Of a stretch of 64,000 nt of DNA, positions 49,014-59,784 are shown one piece after another. The notes beneath the pieces were generated by a model. That model did not search any database. It was not told the DNA's origin and was given only the letters and a program-made list of their open reading frames with translations. Both the position numbers and the translations under genes were made by a program. The first letter of the stretch is position 1, and the number at the start of each line of letters is the position of its first letter. This DNA is from Anthoceros angustus (Eukaryota; Streptophyta; Anthocerotopsida; Anthocerotales; Anthocerotaceae): positions 79,810 through 143,809 of the forward strand of contig MU008204.1 in the NCBI GenBank assembly GCA_010909165.1, read 5' to 3'.

Positions 49014-51753
49014 ATGGAAATGGAGTGTGCGAGTGACCTTATGGTCTTGGGTAACAAGGGACCACAGGATGGGAATGAGCTCAATGAGAGTTTGAGGCAA
49101 AAATTGGCCAACATTGACTGGGATGGCCCAGGATATAGGGATAGTATGACAATCTTTCTGCAAGTGTTGGCACCTGAGCCTGCCGAAGGGACAGCTGCTG
49201 AGTTTCCGGGACAAGCTGGCATTCCAATTCCGGGCTTCGGCTATGCAGTTTGTCAAGTGTGTCAAGAGCCAGAGAGTTTTGGGGAAACTTTGCTGTGCGA
49301 TGGTTGCAGAACCAGCTTCCACATCACATGCTTGAGGCTGCAAGCTGAATACGCTTGTAAGCTTGATGAATGGTTTTGCCAATCTTGCTCTGAAAGGGGG
49401 TTTAATGAGAGCTGGCCACTGGGAATGGTGGACTTGAATTTCATGCTAAGCAGGTCATCACTGGAGGGAGGAAGGAAGGGGTGTAAGGATGTCCAGCAGG
49501 GGGGTCCTTCAGAAACTGCTGATTTGAGTAATATCACAGTGGAAGAGGCAACCTTTAAATCAGGGGATGCAGGAGTTTTGCAAATAGAAGGAAGGGGACT
49601 TAATGGTGGAAGAGGCAGCCAGACTGATAACTCTAACAGCCCAAGGCAAGTACTCACCTGCATCATTTCGTGAGGAAGTTTGCATCTGAACACAGAAAAG
49701 CACAGTTTCTCAACTCCTTCTGTGTAGGTCATAGCGCAAGGCTGAGTTATGTCAACCGTCTAGTTCCAGGCATCACTCCGAACTGACATAGTCTTAGCTC
49801 TGCATATAAGCATATCAGTATCTTGAGTAATTTGGTTCCATGGATTAAGTAGATTTGGCATGTGACCCTGTTTCAAATGTGTCTAGGAAATGTGTCATAA
49901 GTTTGACTTTGACTTGCAGGCCCAGAGCTTCTTCACAGCTATCTTCTGATGGTTCAGATAACAACAGCTTAGCAAGTAGTCAGAACAAGAATGAAAGGAA
50001 AAGATCAAGACAAGAAACTGAGACTACCTCAAAATCAATTTCAGAACCGGACATTCCAGTTGTTCGTCGGGAAGTTGAACAAAATGGAACACATGTGGAC
50101 CAGAGTATTGACCAACCACAGGATGGGAGCCGCTTTTCCTGCTCACCTGAAAGATTATTGAAATGTGCAGATGAAGCCCTGGAGCAGCTGCGGATCTACA
50201 TAGCTTCAAGGAATGGGACTCTTGATAATGGTTGGACAGCTCATGTCAGGGAGAGAAGGAGAGAGGGCAGGGCTCCAACCACCCGGACACACTACTATTC
50301 ACCTGAGAAAAAACTTTTCTACTCACGCAAGCAGGTCGCACGACACTTGGGTCTTGTTGATAGTGAGGATGATGCTGGAAGTGCAAGTGTTTGTGAAGCT
50401 GAGACCCAGGTCATACAAACCAAGTGTGATGGCAGTGCACTTTCAAGTCATGCTGTTGAAAGGCTTGCAAACGCCGTAACTGGTTCAGATGACACAACAC
50501 CATGCTGCGAGAGTGCAGCTCCATTGGTGGTTGCAGTCTCGCAGCCACCAATGGCGAAGACACCATACGATGGTGGCAAGGCTGATGCTTCGCTGACCAA
50601 GTGTAGAAGGTCTAAGCCAGCAAGGGCTGTCAACACTGGTGTGCCATGGAATGCAACAGATGCCGCCGAGTTGGAGCAGCAAGAAAGATTTCGCAGGTTG
50701 GAGGTTGCAGCCGTTGAGCAATTGCGGAGGTATGTAGCTGATAGGAATGGAGCTCTCGAAGACGGGTGGGCAGCAGACGTCACAAAACGGAAGAAGGGCA
50801 AAGGGTCAACTGTGAGGACACACTATGTGTCACCAATGGGCAAAGTATTTAAATCACGGGTACAGGTTGTTGAGTATCTTGGTCTTCCAAAGAATGTTCC
50901 AAACAGCCAGGAAATTGTTGCTGTAGGCTTCCGGACTAGCACAACAGACATTGTGAAGCCAGCTGCAAATGTGGGTGAGGTGATTGTACAATCAGCAATG
51001 GTAGACGTGGAGCTACCTGTTCATGCTCCCAAGGTCCCTGACGAATCATCTAGAGTGTGGCGGCCAACCAAGTTGCTAGAGGCAGTGTCTGCAATGGATC
51101 CATCCCAACCTCGAGAAGCTGAATCTCTTCCTGGCCAAGTCCATATACCAATGATGGTTGAGCCACACGCTCAACCCATTCTTCCTTTCCAGACTCATGC
51201 CTCCAGAGGTTCCTCAGGGAAGGGGTACTTGCAACTACTCGAGCAGAACATTGTGGACATGAGAGACCGAAGTGGTAGGCCAGGAGGAGGATTGAATCAA
51301 GATGAGTGTGGACTAGTGACAAACACAGAATATGCGGTAGACGAAAGCAGATGTATGTTGTTAAGGACAGACACTGCACACAATTCTAGTGTGGTAGAGC
51401 CCTTCATGGAACGAGTTCGAGAGGAGCAGTGTAAGGGGATATCTGACGCAGACTGTCATGATTCTGCAGAAGGTGCACCCGCAGACGAAAGAGAAGAATC
51501 TCAATGTTCAAAGTGTCAGGAGGATGCGGGTGATACTTTGACAGAGGATGATCTACTGCGGAATATCAGGGAGTTTGTGGCAGAGCAAAACGTGTTGCTT
51601 GAGAAAGAGATAGACCTCCAGATGGAGAACACGTCGAACAGCTTTGCACCACGCAAAAGGGCAAGAGTCCGATTGTGTTTGGACATCGCAAGACAACTGG
51701 GTGCTTCTGGGTTGAAGAATCTGGATATTCAGAGTCCAGACACTGGAACATGA
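49014..51753 (+). CDS. PHD-finger protein with two methyl-CpG-binding-like domains
   Basis: Two exons, 49014-49645 and 49920-51753, give 821 aa. The start ATG follows an in-frame stop 18 bases upstream. The junction AG|GCAAGT with acceptor TTGCAG restores one frame, a GC-AG intron of 274 bases. Residues 80-125 form a C4HC3 PHD finger (CQVC, CDGC, H103, C106, CQSC), a fold that reads histone tails. At about 290-365 and 470-535 are two related modules: a helix (LEQLRIYIASRNGTL / VEQLRRYVADRNGAL), then a W-containing basic strand, THYYSP or THYVSP, and a K-S-R-x-x-V-x-x-LGL end, which looks like the plant methyl-CpG-binding fold. A third, degenerate helix (LLRNIREFVAEQNVLLEK) occurs near 755-775. 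Nuclear and chromatin-associated by inference; methyl-DNA binding is not shown. Confidence 0.75.
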
Positions 51754-52386
51754 TGCGCTTTGAGCTTAAGAATGTAAGGAAGTGTTCCCATCCAGAGGGT
51801 TCTCTGATCTTTTATTGCTGATCTTTTATGTGTAGTCAGCTGCTTGTAGTCTCGGTCGAGATTTGGAAGTCCAGTTATTCACGTGATGGTAGCCCTGCAG
51901 GCATGCATGCAGTCCATGTACATCGAGAGTAAGGGTTGAGGACGGACAGCGCCTGAGAAGGGGGCCACGCAGCATCCATCAGAAGGAGCAAAAAAGTTGG
52001 AGTTCCGTTCCGGCGTGGAGTCGGACATCACCTCCTGATGACCAGACTTGCTTTGCGTAACAGTGATGGAGAAGCGAAAGTGGTGGTTGGTAGACAAGAA
52101 AAAAGCAGTCCACTTCGAATGCGGACCCATTGCAGTTTTTCTCCCCTCCTTGAGCATGAGCAATTCTGGTGGGAGAGGGAGATGTCGTGGTCGTCGGGGG
52201 TCCAGGGGCAGGCAGCGGTCATAGCTTTCAGAAATGCGACATGAAGTCCGGTGCTGAGTAAGTTGGAAAACTCATCCCTCAACCATTCCAGCATTGTGTA
52301 GTCCTCCCTGCAGACTGTACTGTTTCCTGCGCCGTGCTCTTTGTCATCCGTGTGAGCAAAATGTATACTCCCGATCCTGCACCTTC
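51754..52386. other. Intergenic region between two convergent genes
   Basis: The PHD/MBD-like gene and the LysM gene converge here. The sequence should hold both 3' UTRs. No coding or RNA gene recognised. Confidence 0.5.
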
Positions 52387-54290
52387 TCACCCCAGCAGGT
52401 GCAGAAGAGCCAGCGCTCCCGACGCAAGAAGCAGCGGCACCATGTCCCCAGCGTGCCGCGGCGGCCCTAGCGACAATCCGGCATCAGGCACGTTCATCTT
52501 GCAAGGCATGTTGAGCGCCTTGTCGAACAAGGGCGCAGAGAAGTCGACGATGTGCGGGTTGTCCTTCCTGATCAGGTTGGGATACACCCGGCACTTGACA
52601 GCCACAGCTGCGAGCTCCTCATCCTCGACTGGGAAGTAGCCGATCCCGCAAGGCCCGCACCCGACCGCCGGTTGGTCACACGGCAGCTGCAGCACAGAGT
52701 CGGCCTCAACAACAGCGGACTTGCTCAGATTGTTCTTGGTGTACACTTCCTTCTCATCAATCCCGCACGCTAGGGCCAGCGCCGGAACCTGCAGGGACTG
52801 CGTCACCAGGAAGGACGAGCCACAGATGGAGCAGGCAGAGGACGGGGCGGGGAGCTCGGCGCACGGTACAGATAGGTCCTGCCCTAACTGCAGCGCGGCC
52901 TCCGCCTGGACGGGCAGGATCCCGTTCGCGTACATCAGGAGCTCGGCGGGGACCTGGCACAGCTTCGCCATCGCATCAAGACTGGAGTCATTGATCCTCA
53001 CCTCGGGGCTGCAGGGACTGCATTTCGGCGAGAGCGAAGTACCGCAGGGAACGATGAGCGGGGGGGATTTCGGCGTCAGCGCGGAGCCCGCTCCGGGATT
53101 GGCCGCCTCCAGCCCCGGCGTCCTGCACTTGGCCGACACCGCTGCCAGGCTCTCGAACTCCTCCGGCGTGTACGAGGCCCCGCACAGCCCGCACTGCCTC
53201 GAGCTCTCCCCGAAGCAGGGCACGCTGATCAGCTGCCCCGGCTCGAGCTCGGACGATGCGTTGCTGAGCGCGGGGTTGGCAGCCAGCAGCCCTCGTCGCT
53301 CACCCTGCAGGTGAGCGCGGCTGTGTCGACAATGTCTCCTGCCTTGGCGCGGTAGAAGAGGCCGCAGTCGCCGCATCCCCGGGTGGATCTCGCCAGCTGC
53401 GGCTGCCCGCACGGGACGCTGATGTACTGCCCCGGGTAGAGCTCCGGAACTTCGGTGGCCGCGAAGACGAGGTCCTGGTTGGCCTCGTGCAGGGCCTGGG
53501 CGGGGAGGCGGCACTTGGCGGCTATGGCGTCGAAAGCGTCCCCTTCCTTGACGAAGTAGAAGGCCCCGCACGGTCCGCAGTCCGCCGGGTCTGTCCCCGT
53601 GCATGGCACGCTCACCGTCCGTCCCTCGGCCGCGTCCACTTCCGGGTTGGCTTGCTGCAGCAGGCCGAGGTCGACATTGCACGTCTTGGAAAGGGAAGAG
53701 AGCGTGTCGCCGACGCCGCCCGCGTACGATGCACCGCAGACGCCGCAGCTTGAGGTGTTGAGCGGGAGGGAAGGCGACCGATCTGACGGGGCCGGGGCCG
53801 GGGTCGGGCTCGGAGCTGGAGCTTGGTTTGGCGGTGGCGATGCCGCTGGCGGCGGAGGTGGAGGAGCCTGCGGCGGGGGTAACGTGGGAGGGTTTTGTGG
53901 AGGAGAATTCGGAGGCGCCGGTGGAGAACGAGCCGGAGTTGCTGGCTCCGGCGGAGAAGGAGTCGGAACAGTTGCCACCGGTGGAAACGGCGATGGTGAC
54001 TGGAGTCGCGTCTTCTTCCGCTGCTCCTTCCTCCTGTGCTTCTCCCTCTTCTCCTTGTTCCTCTTCTTGGTCCTGTTGAAGCTCGCGGAGTTTTCCTCGA
54101 AGCTGCTCCAAGTGCCTGGCCGCGCGGGAAAGAGGTTGCCGCGGGGCGAGCTTCGTATGGACCTGTGAGGAGGAGGACGATCCTGCTCTAACGCTCTACC
54201 GACACGGAGAGCATTGAAGCGACCGAGTCCCCTTGTGCAGAGGTATAGTGACCCGATCCACAGGAGAAGCACCAGATACGATCTGGCCAT
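52387..54290 (-). CDS. GPI-type secreted LysM protein with seven CxxC-LysM units (one frameshift)
   Basis: Starts at ATG 54290 with a signal peptide (MARSYLVLLLWIGSLYLC), a basic segment and a long proline-rich linker, then seven repeats, each with a CxxC (mostly CGxCG) pair, a LysM-like helix-loop and a VPC end, and finishes with a hydrophobic tail (PLLLASGALALLHLLG) typical of a GPI signal. LysM domains bind N-acetylglucosamine glycans such as chitin or peptidoglycan; CxC-linked LysM with a GPI anchor is the layout of plant LYM/LYP receptors, which usually have about three units. After TCRVSDEG the frame breaks: a GGG run at 53290-53292 needs one more G for the third unit to continue as LLAANPAL. 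With that base the product is 634 aa. I read the break as a homopolymer error or a recent mutation. No introns seen. Confidence 0.8.
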
Positions 54291-54930
54291 GTCCCCCGCT
54301 GGTTAGTCAGATCTCAGAAGGAAGGATCCTCGGCCTGCCTGAGCGGTGGTCGGAGGCGAGATCCCACCCCCGCCCGTTGCTTGGAGACGCTGTCCTCCCA
54401 AGGCCTGGGTCGCGCCGTCGTCGGTCTGCAGGGAGCGGGGTCTTGGCACTCGGGGAGCATGACTGGTTTCCTCCACTGCTAGCTGACAGTCCGAAGTGCG
54501 GGCCACGCAGCATGTAGTCATCGGTTGTCGGTCAAATAGGTCTCTTCGTGGGGACAGTGTGGGGACATTATACTATGTAAAGCCAAGAACACCTTCCCAC
54601 CTGTTGGAAGCAGAGCATGTTTTCTGGCACCGATTGGAATCTCCCACGCTTGTGGCCATGGTTCTGACAAATCCGCCTTTCCAGAAAAAGCCAAACACAC
54701 GGCCGGCTCGCAAGTATGCAGAACGGACATGGGGCCCGTCCCACGAAGAGTGGCTCCGAGTCCAGCCGTTGTCTAAAAGAATCTGTACATCTTGTGCGTC
54801 TGCTGCTATAACTTCCCACTTTTGTAGAAGAGTGTTTACGAAAGGAAGCAACTTTTTGTAGACTGAAGGAACGAACCAAGCATGCCAGACGATTGATGGC
54901 GGCATAGAATCTCTCATCAGGCTTATCTCC
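54291..54930. other. Upstream of LysM gene, with an open minus-strand frame of unknown meaning
   Basis: A minus-strand frame at 54932-54573 (about 119 codons, containing SVYKKLLPFVNTLLQKWEVI) is open but unrecognised. The stretch 54465-54570 resembles 59650-59760, the upstream flank of PPR gene 1, and starts the collapsed duplication. Confidence 0.4.
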
Positions 54931-55070
54931 ACAAACGCAGAACCCGTGAACGCTGGGCTTTATCTCTCAATTTTCAGTCCTGGACATGGCCTCGGTACCA
55001 CCGTGGCAATCATTGCACATCCAAGGATTCTGTCTAGCAAAGTTGCACCATCTGCAGTGTCCAGCCGACC
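54930..55070 (-). pseudogene. Fragment of the DYW-like C-terminus of PPR gene 2
   Basis: The plus-strand sequence TGGCAATCATTGCACAT and GCAAAGTTGCACCATCTG match 60136-60195 inside PPR2, the part coding the CNDCH zinc ligands. Only about 140 bases remain. Confidence 0.75.
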
Positions 55071-55072
55071 AA

Positions 55073-55265
55073 AATGAGAACGAAAGGGACTTTTCTCATA
55101 CTAATCCGTAAGTCCATGGTGCGCAAGGATGCCCAAAATTTTCCAGGTGAGGTGGAGGAGTTGCTGGACATGAACGAGGAAGGCGTACGAGGACTGAACC
55201 AGCACCGTAAAAAGCTCCACCTTCTCTTGGAGTTGGATGACGGGATACCCAATGGTGCCAATGTA
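55073..55265 (+). pseudogene. Fragment of TAF13 (upstream flank, C-terminus and 3' flank)
   Basis: 55073-55104 matches the PPR2-TAF13 intergenic region at 63246-63280. 55117-55262 matches the end of TAF13 and its 3' flank at 63714-63899 (ATGGTGCGCAAGGATGCCC, then MNEE coding and the GATACCC…GGTGCC 3' flank), with an internal loss of about 40 bases. Coding is destroyed. Confidence 0.82.
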
Positions 55266-55980
55266 TATATACCATTGCAGTCTGAACAACGTGACACAAC
55301 CTCCATTTGTTTCCCCTACTCTCTCCCCATCGTAGCAGCAACCTGTCATCGTGGCAGCAAGGTGGATGCACGAAATGCTCAGTGTCTACTGAGTCATTGT
55401 GTTCTCCACTTAACAGCCAAGAGTTAATCCGTTGTGAACCGAGCCTCGCACCGTGACCTTCTGGATGTCGGACCACGAGGGAACAAGCGTGCTCGCTGTG
55501 GGAATAACTTCTTTAGTGATGATTTACATATCCTAAGCGCTGATGTCGCATATCGACTGCGTGTACTAGGTAGCTCGCCAAATCTGCATTGCTCCCCTCT
55601 CTAGTGCGCATGTGGCAAGGATTGTTGTCCCTGCTGGTAGACAATTCCTTTTCGCTACGCAGCGAAAAGAAGTCAAATTACTATAGGAACAGGCCTCCCA
55701 AAGTGTCTAGGTCTGTATAGTCAGGAGGGATACAGTCTTGAAGCATGATAGAAGAAGTATCCTCAAAAGATTAGTTCTTCCCAGTAATGTTGCAAATTGG
55801 AGCTGAACTTTGAAAGGCATTGAGCGTAGGAGGATTTGAGACTTTGCAAGCATTGAACGCAAATGGTGAGCATCAGTACGCAACTTACCGAAGGTAGTGT
55901 TCCATAGTCGAGGAGAGAAGGCTGCGCTGGCATGGTTCCACACATGCCGTTTAGAGTTTGTTCTTCTTACATAATAGCTT
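55266..55980. other. Gene-free stretch with possible retroelement remnant
   Basis: On the minus strand near 55.9 kb, HASAAFSPRLWNTTFGKLR resembles the WN-x-LP-x-x-LR motif at the C-terminus of some LINE-type proteins, but it is short and could be chance. Nothing else recognised. Confidence 0.25.
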
Positions 55981-55984
55981 TGCA

Positions 55985-56290
55985 CAGATCCTGCATTCAC
56001 GCGTCCTGCATCCACTCATTCCTGTCCCATGCCCTGCTGGGAATATCCTGCAATCATCGCACTCCACATCACCACATCTCCTGAGAATGGCTCGCAAGAT
56101 GCCTTTGGCTTCATCTAGGCTGCCAGACTTGGCATGTACACCAAATTGCTAGGTACAAACTCATGGGCTTCAAGTGCTTGTTCTCTAACTTGTGCACCAA
56201 ATCATTGGGTGCAGCCATGCCTTCTTGCTTCTTGCCGCTTAGCATTGAGCAGATTCAGAGGTCGACAGCTGCATGCTCCAACGTTTTCGT
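55985..56290 (-). pseudogene. PPR gene fragment
   Basis: The minus strand encodes, with frame changes, YSAMLSGKKQEGMAAPN, QVREQALEAHEFV, VHAKSGSLDEAKGIL and the equivalents of WSAMIAGYSQQGMGQ. These are the PLS repeat phrases of the intact PPR gene next to it, so it is a truncated, decayed tandem relative. Confidence 0.75.
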
Positions 56291-56347
56291 ACTCATAGCT
56301 GTCTATCCTGATAACCGGCTCCCTCTTTATTCTGGAAACGCCTGTTT

Positions 56348-59300
56348 TCAGCAATGCTTGACCTCGCCGACCAAAAAACTATGAACCAGTCCGTCCATGT
56401 CCGTCCACCAACTCTGACCTGGCTGTTTCCATGCCCTCAAGCTTTTTCTCATGGCCTGCATTTCTTGTTTTTGCTCCCACATCTGGACACCGGTGTATAT
56501 GTTCGACATCAACATGTATGCCGAGACATCTTTCCTGTCTAGCTTGACTGCTTCATCAAAAGCATAGCGTCCCACATTCACGTTGTTCCACTTCCGACAG
56601 GCACCCAATAGAGTGTGCCAAACTGCAGAGTTGGGGAGTACAGGCATTGTCCTTACTACGGATAGTGCCTCCTCCAGTTGCCCTGCGCGACCCAAGAGAT
56701 CCACCATGCATATATAGTGGTCTACTGTGGGAGTGACATTGTATTGCCGGCTCATAGCCTTGAAACACTCTTCCCCCTTGTTCACCAGACCCGTATGATT
56801 ACATACGCTTAGTAGACACAAGAACGTGATGCCGTCTGGATTGATACTATCCTCGCTCATTCTGAGAACCAAGTCAAAGACTTCTTCACTGTTACCTTGA
56901 CGGGTGTACCCTGCAATCAGTGCATTCCAGCTGGAAACATCTCGTTTGGGCAATGCCTCAAACACCTGCAATGCATCGGCCATGCTACCACACTTCCCAT
57001 ACATGTCGATCAAACTGCCTGCTACGAGGACATCAGCTTGGAGCCCTTGTTCGTTGATCTGTGCATGAAGCTGCTTACCAAGATGCAAAGCTGCAACACT
57101 TCCACATGCCTGAAGGAGGCACACAAATGTGACGGAGTTGGGTGCAACAAGGCCCTCTGATAGCATGTCCTTGTAAAGACAAAGTGAGTCCTGCCCCATC
57201 CCCTGCTGTGAATACCCTGCTATCATACCACTCCACGTTACCACATTTTTTTCACGAAGTCCATCAAATAAGACCCGTGCATCCTCGAGACTGCCACACT
57301 TTGCATACATGTTCACCAAACTACTGGCTACGAACACATCGGCCAGCAGCCCTTGTTTTCTAATATGTGCATGGAGCTGCTTCCCCGTCTCATAAGCCGG
57401 GGTACCCACACTTGCACATGCTTGCAGGAGGGAAACAAATATCATAGGATCAGGCGCAGCCATGCCTTCAGCTTGCATAGCACTGTAAAGCTCCAGGGCT
57501 TCTTGCCCCATGCCATGTTGGGAATATCCTGCTATCATAGCACTCCACGTCACCAAAGTTTTTTCACCAATGCTGTCAAACACGACCCGAGCATCCTCTA
57601 GGCTCCCACACTTTGCATACATGTTTACCAAGCTGTTGGCAACAAACACCTCAGCCTGAAGCTGCAGTTCTCTAATTTGTGCATGAAGCTGCTTTCCCAT
57701 CTTCAAAGCTGGGTTGCCCACACTTGCACATGCCTGCAGGAGGCAAACGAATGTCACAGAATTGGGTGCAGCTAAGTCTTCTTCTTGCATAACACTATAA
57801 AGCTCGAGGGCTTTCTTCCCCAGACCCTGCTTAGAATATCCGGCTATCATGACACTCCAGGTCACCACATCTTTCTGAGGAAGTGCCTTAAATACACAGT
57901 CAGCATCCTCAAGGCTCCCGCACTTGGCATACATGTCTACCAAACTGCTAGCTACAAACAAATCAGTTTGAAGCCCTTGTTCCCTGATTTGTTTATGAAG
58001 CAGCTTCCCTTGCTCCACAGCCGTATTGCCAACACTTGCACATGCCTGCAGGAGGGACACAAATGTCACAGAATCGGCTTGAACCATGCCTTCTTCTTGC
58101 ATTGCCGTGTAAAGACTAAGGGCTTCATGCCCAATACCCCGCTGGGAGTACCCTCCTATCATGGCATTCCATGTCACTACATTCTTTTGACCAAGTTTAG
58201 CAAAGACGTTCCGAGCATCCTCTATGCTCCCGCATTTTGCATACATGTTCACCAGGCTCCCACCTACAACTACATCAGCCTCAAGTCCTTCTTGTCTAAT
58301 CTGGGCATGAAGCTGCTTCCCACTCTCCAAAGCTGCAGAGCCCACACTTCCACATGCCTGCAGGAGGCACACAAATGTCACAGAATTGGCTGCTGCTGTA
58401 CCGTCTTCTAGCATAGCACTATAAAGATGAAGGGCTTTCTGACCCATGCCCTGCTGGGAATATCCTCCTATCATGGCATTCCACGTTACCACATCCTTTC
58501 GAAGAAGTCCGTCAAACACGCTCTGAGCGTCTTGTAAGCTGCCACACTTTGCATACATGTCCACCAAGCAACTACACACAAACAAATCAGGCTCAACGCC
58601 ACTAGCCATCACATCAGCATGCACCTGCTGCCCAGCTTTCAGGTCTGCTTCTCTCGCACATGCCTGAAGGGCTGCAACAAACACATGGCCATTAGGCTTC
58701 ACTCTTGACCTCCGCATCCCATGATACAGCTCTATAGCCTTCCTGTCCTGTTCGTGCTTAAAATGAGCAGAGATTATGGCACACCACGTGAAGACATCTG
58801 GGTTGGCAACCATAGAGAACACATCCATGGCTTCTTGCAACCTGGCATGAGAAGCATACATTCTCAGGATGTGGTTGCACAGGAACGTATCCGAATCATA
58901 CCCCGTCCTAACAGTGAGAGCATGAATATAGCGACCCAGAGCCAGATCCTTCTTGGCCACACATTCCTTTAAGACCGTATACAAAAGAGATGCGGAGATA
59001 TGACACTCTGTGTGCACCAGAACTCCCATAGCCTCAACAGCCTCAGCGAGCTGCCCCTGCTCACATAGCTTGTGGACCGTTTCCACACTTACCCCCCTTT
59101 CGTATCCTGCAGGCTTTTGAGTGTCAAGAGCATCCGGCACGGTCCAGTTGGATATGGGGGCCTGATGACCCATCTCCACATCCAGAGCAACCAGCTGCTC
59201 ATCCCGCCAAACTGGCCTGAAGGAGTTGCTCAGTCCGACGCCCTCCTGGCACTCCCCATGCTGCAGGTCAGACGAACAAGAACCGCTGGAAGACATGCGT

Positions 59301-59509
59301 CCAGCCAGATATCTCCTAGGACGGGGTAGCTCTCTTGAAAAACTGCTGAACCTCGCGGCTTCACTGTTTGCCGACGGTTGGCTCCTTGATTTCAGCTGAA
59401 CGAGAGCTCTTCCTGGCATGTCGGATAACCCAGCACTTTGTTGTGTCCAGAAATACTGGATCCCCATCGACCATCTGTCGGTCTCGATTGCCACGCTCCA
59501 GACAGCCAT
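56348..59509 (-). CDS. PLS-class PPR protein ending in a truncated E+ region (PPR1)
   Basis: Intronless, 1053 aa from ATG 59509 (an in-frame GTG five codons upstream is not needed). The N-terminal ~140 residues are Ser/Arg-rich, a plausible organelle transit peptide. About twenty P, L and S repeats follow, recognisable from MYAKCGSLEDA, VTWNAMIGGYSQ and VTFVCLLQACASVG phrases that recur every ~100 residues. Then come E-type motifs (VDLLGRAGQLEEAL, WHTLLGACRKWNNV) and a short PG-box-like end (KQPGQSWWTDMDGLVHSFLV) before the stop, with no DYW deaminase domain. PLS PPRs bind organelle RNA base by base and usually specify editing sites; without its own DYW it would need a partner in trans. The near-identical triplet repeats suggest internal amplification. 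Target organelle and site cannot be told. Confidence 0.93.
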   Translation of the reverse strand: MAVWSVAIETDRWSMGIQYFWTQQSAGLSDMPGRALVQLKSRSQPSANSEAARFSSFSRELPRPRRYLAGRMSSSGSCSSDLQHGECQEGVGLSNSFRPVWRDEQLVALDVEMGHQAPISNWTVPDALDTQKPAGYERGVSVETVHKLCEQGQLAEAVEAMGVLVHTECHISASLLYTVLKECVAKKDLALGRYIHALTVRTGYDSDTFLCNHILRMYASHARLQEAMDVFSMVANPDVFTWCAIISAHFKHEQDRKAIELYHGMRRSRVKPNGHVFVAALQACAREADLKAGQQVHADVMASGVEPDLFVCSCLVDMYAKCGSLQDAQSVFDGLLRKDVVTWNAMIGGYSQQGMGQKALHLYSAMLEDGTAAANSVTFVCLLQACGSVGSAALESGKQLHAQIRQEGLEADVVVGGSLVNMYAKCGSIEDARNVFAKLGQKNVVTWNAMIGGYSQRGIGHEALSLYTAMQEEGMVQADSVTFVSLLQACASVGNTAVEQGKLLHKQIREQGLQTDLFVASSLVDMYAKCGSLEDADCVFKALPQKDVVTWSVMIAGYSKQGLGKKALELYSVMQEEDLAAPNSVTFVCLLQACASVGNPALKMGKQLHAQIRELQLQAEVFVANSLVNMYAKCGSLEDARVVFDSIGEKTLVTWSAMIAGYSQHGMGQEALELYSAMQAEGMAAPDPMIFVSLLQACASVGTPAYETGKQLHAHIRKQGLLADVFVASSLVNMYAKCGSLEDARVLFDGLREKNVVTWSGMIAGYSQQGMGQDSLCLYKDMLSEGLVAPNSVTFVCLLQACGSVAALHLGKQLHAQINEQGLQADVLVAGSLIDMYGKCGSMADALQVFEALPKRDVSSWNALIAGYTRQGNSEEVFDLVLRMSEDSINPDGITFLCLLSVCNHTGLVNKGEECFKAMSRQYNVTPTVDHYICMVDLLGRAGQLEEALSVVRTMPVLPNSAVWHTLLGACRKWNNVNVGRYAFDEAVKLDRKDVSAYMLMSNIYTGVQMWEQKQEMQAMRKSLRAWKQPGQSWWTDMDGLVHSFLVGEVKHC

Positions 59510-59784
59510 GGCTTGCAGGAGCACGCTGTGAGCCTATGTATGCAAGAAGCACCAATTTCCTTCTGGAATGCGCCCCGCACACGAGCTTGGACCAGAGGAG
59601 GACCCAGCAACGAGCAAGACAGGCTGGGAAGCTGAAACTTGATACTCCGTGAGCATGCCTACTTTCCTCCATTCCTAGCTGAGAATCAGAAGTGCGGGCT
59701 ATGGAGTCATTCGGTGTCTGAGCCTTTCGAGTCCAATAACTCTGTTCCTAGGGACATCGTACCCGGGAGCATCTGATGGCACCC

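Noticed and set aside
55707-56015. LINE reverse-transcriptase C-terminus
   Set aside because: One WN…LR phrase is too little; no RT or endonuclease motifs nearby.
59507-59524. Upstream GTG start for PPR1 and TTG starts for PPR2 and TAF13
   Set aside because: Nuclear plant genes start at ATG; the nearest ATG was used, or the start was left open for PPR2.
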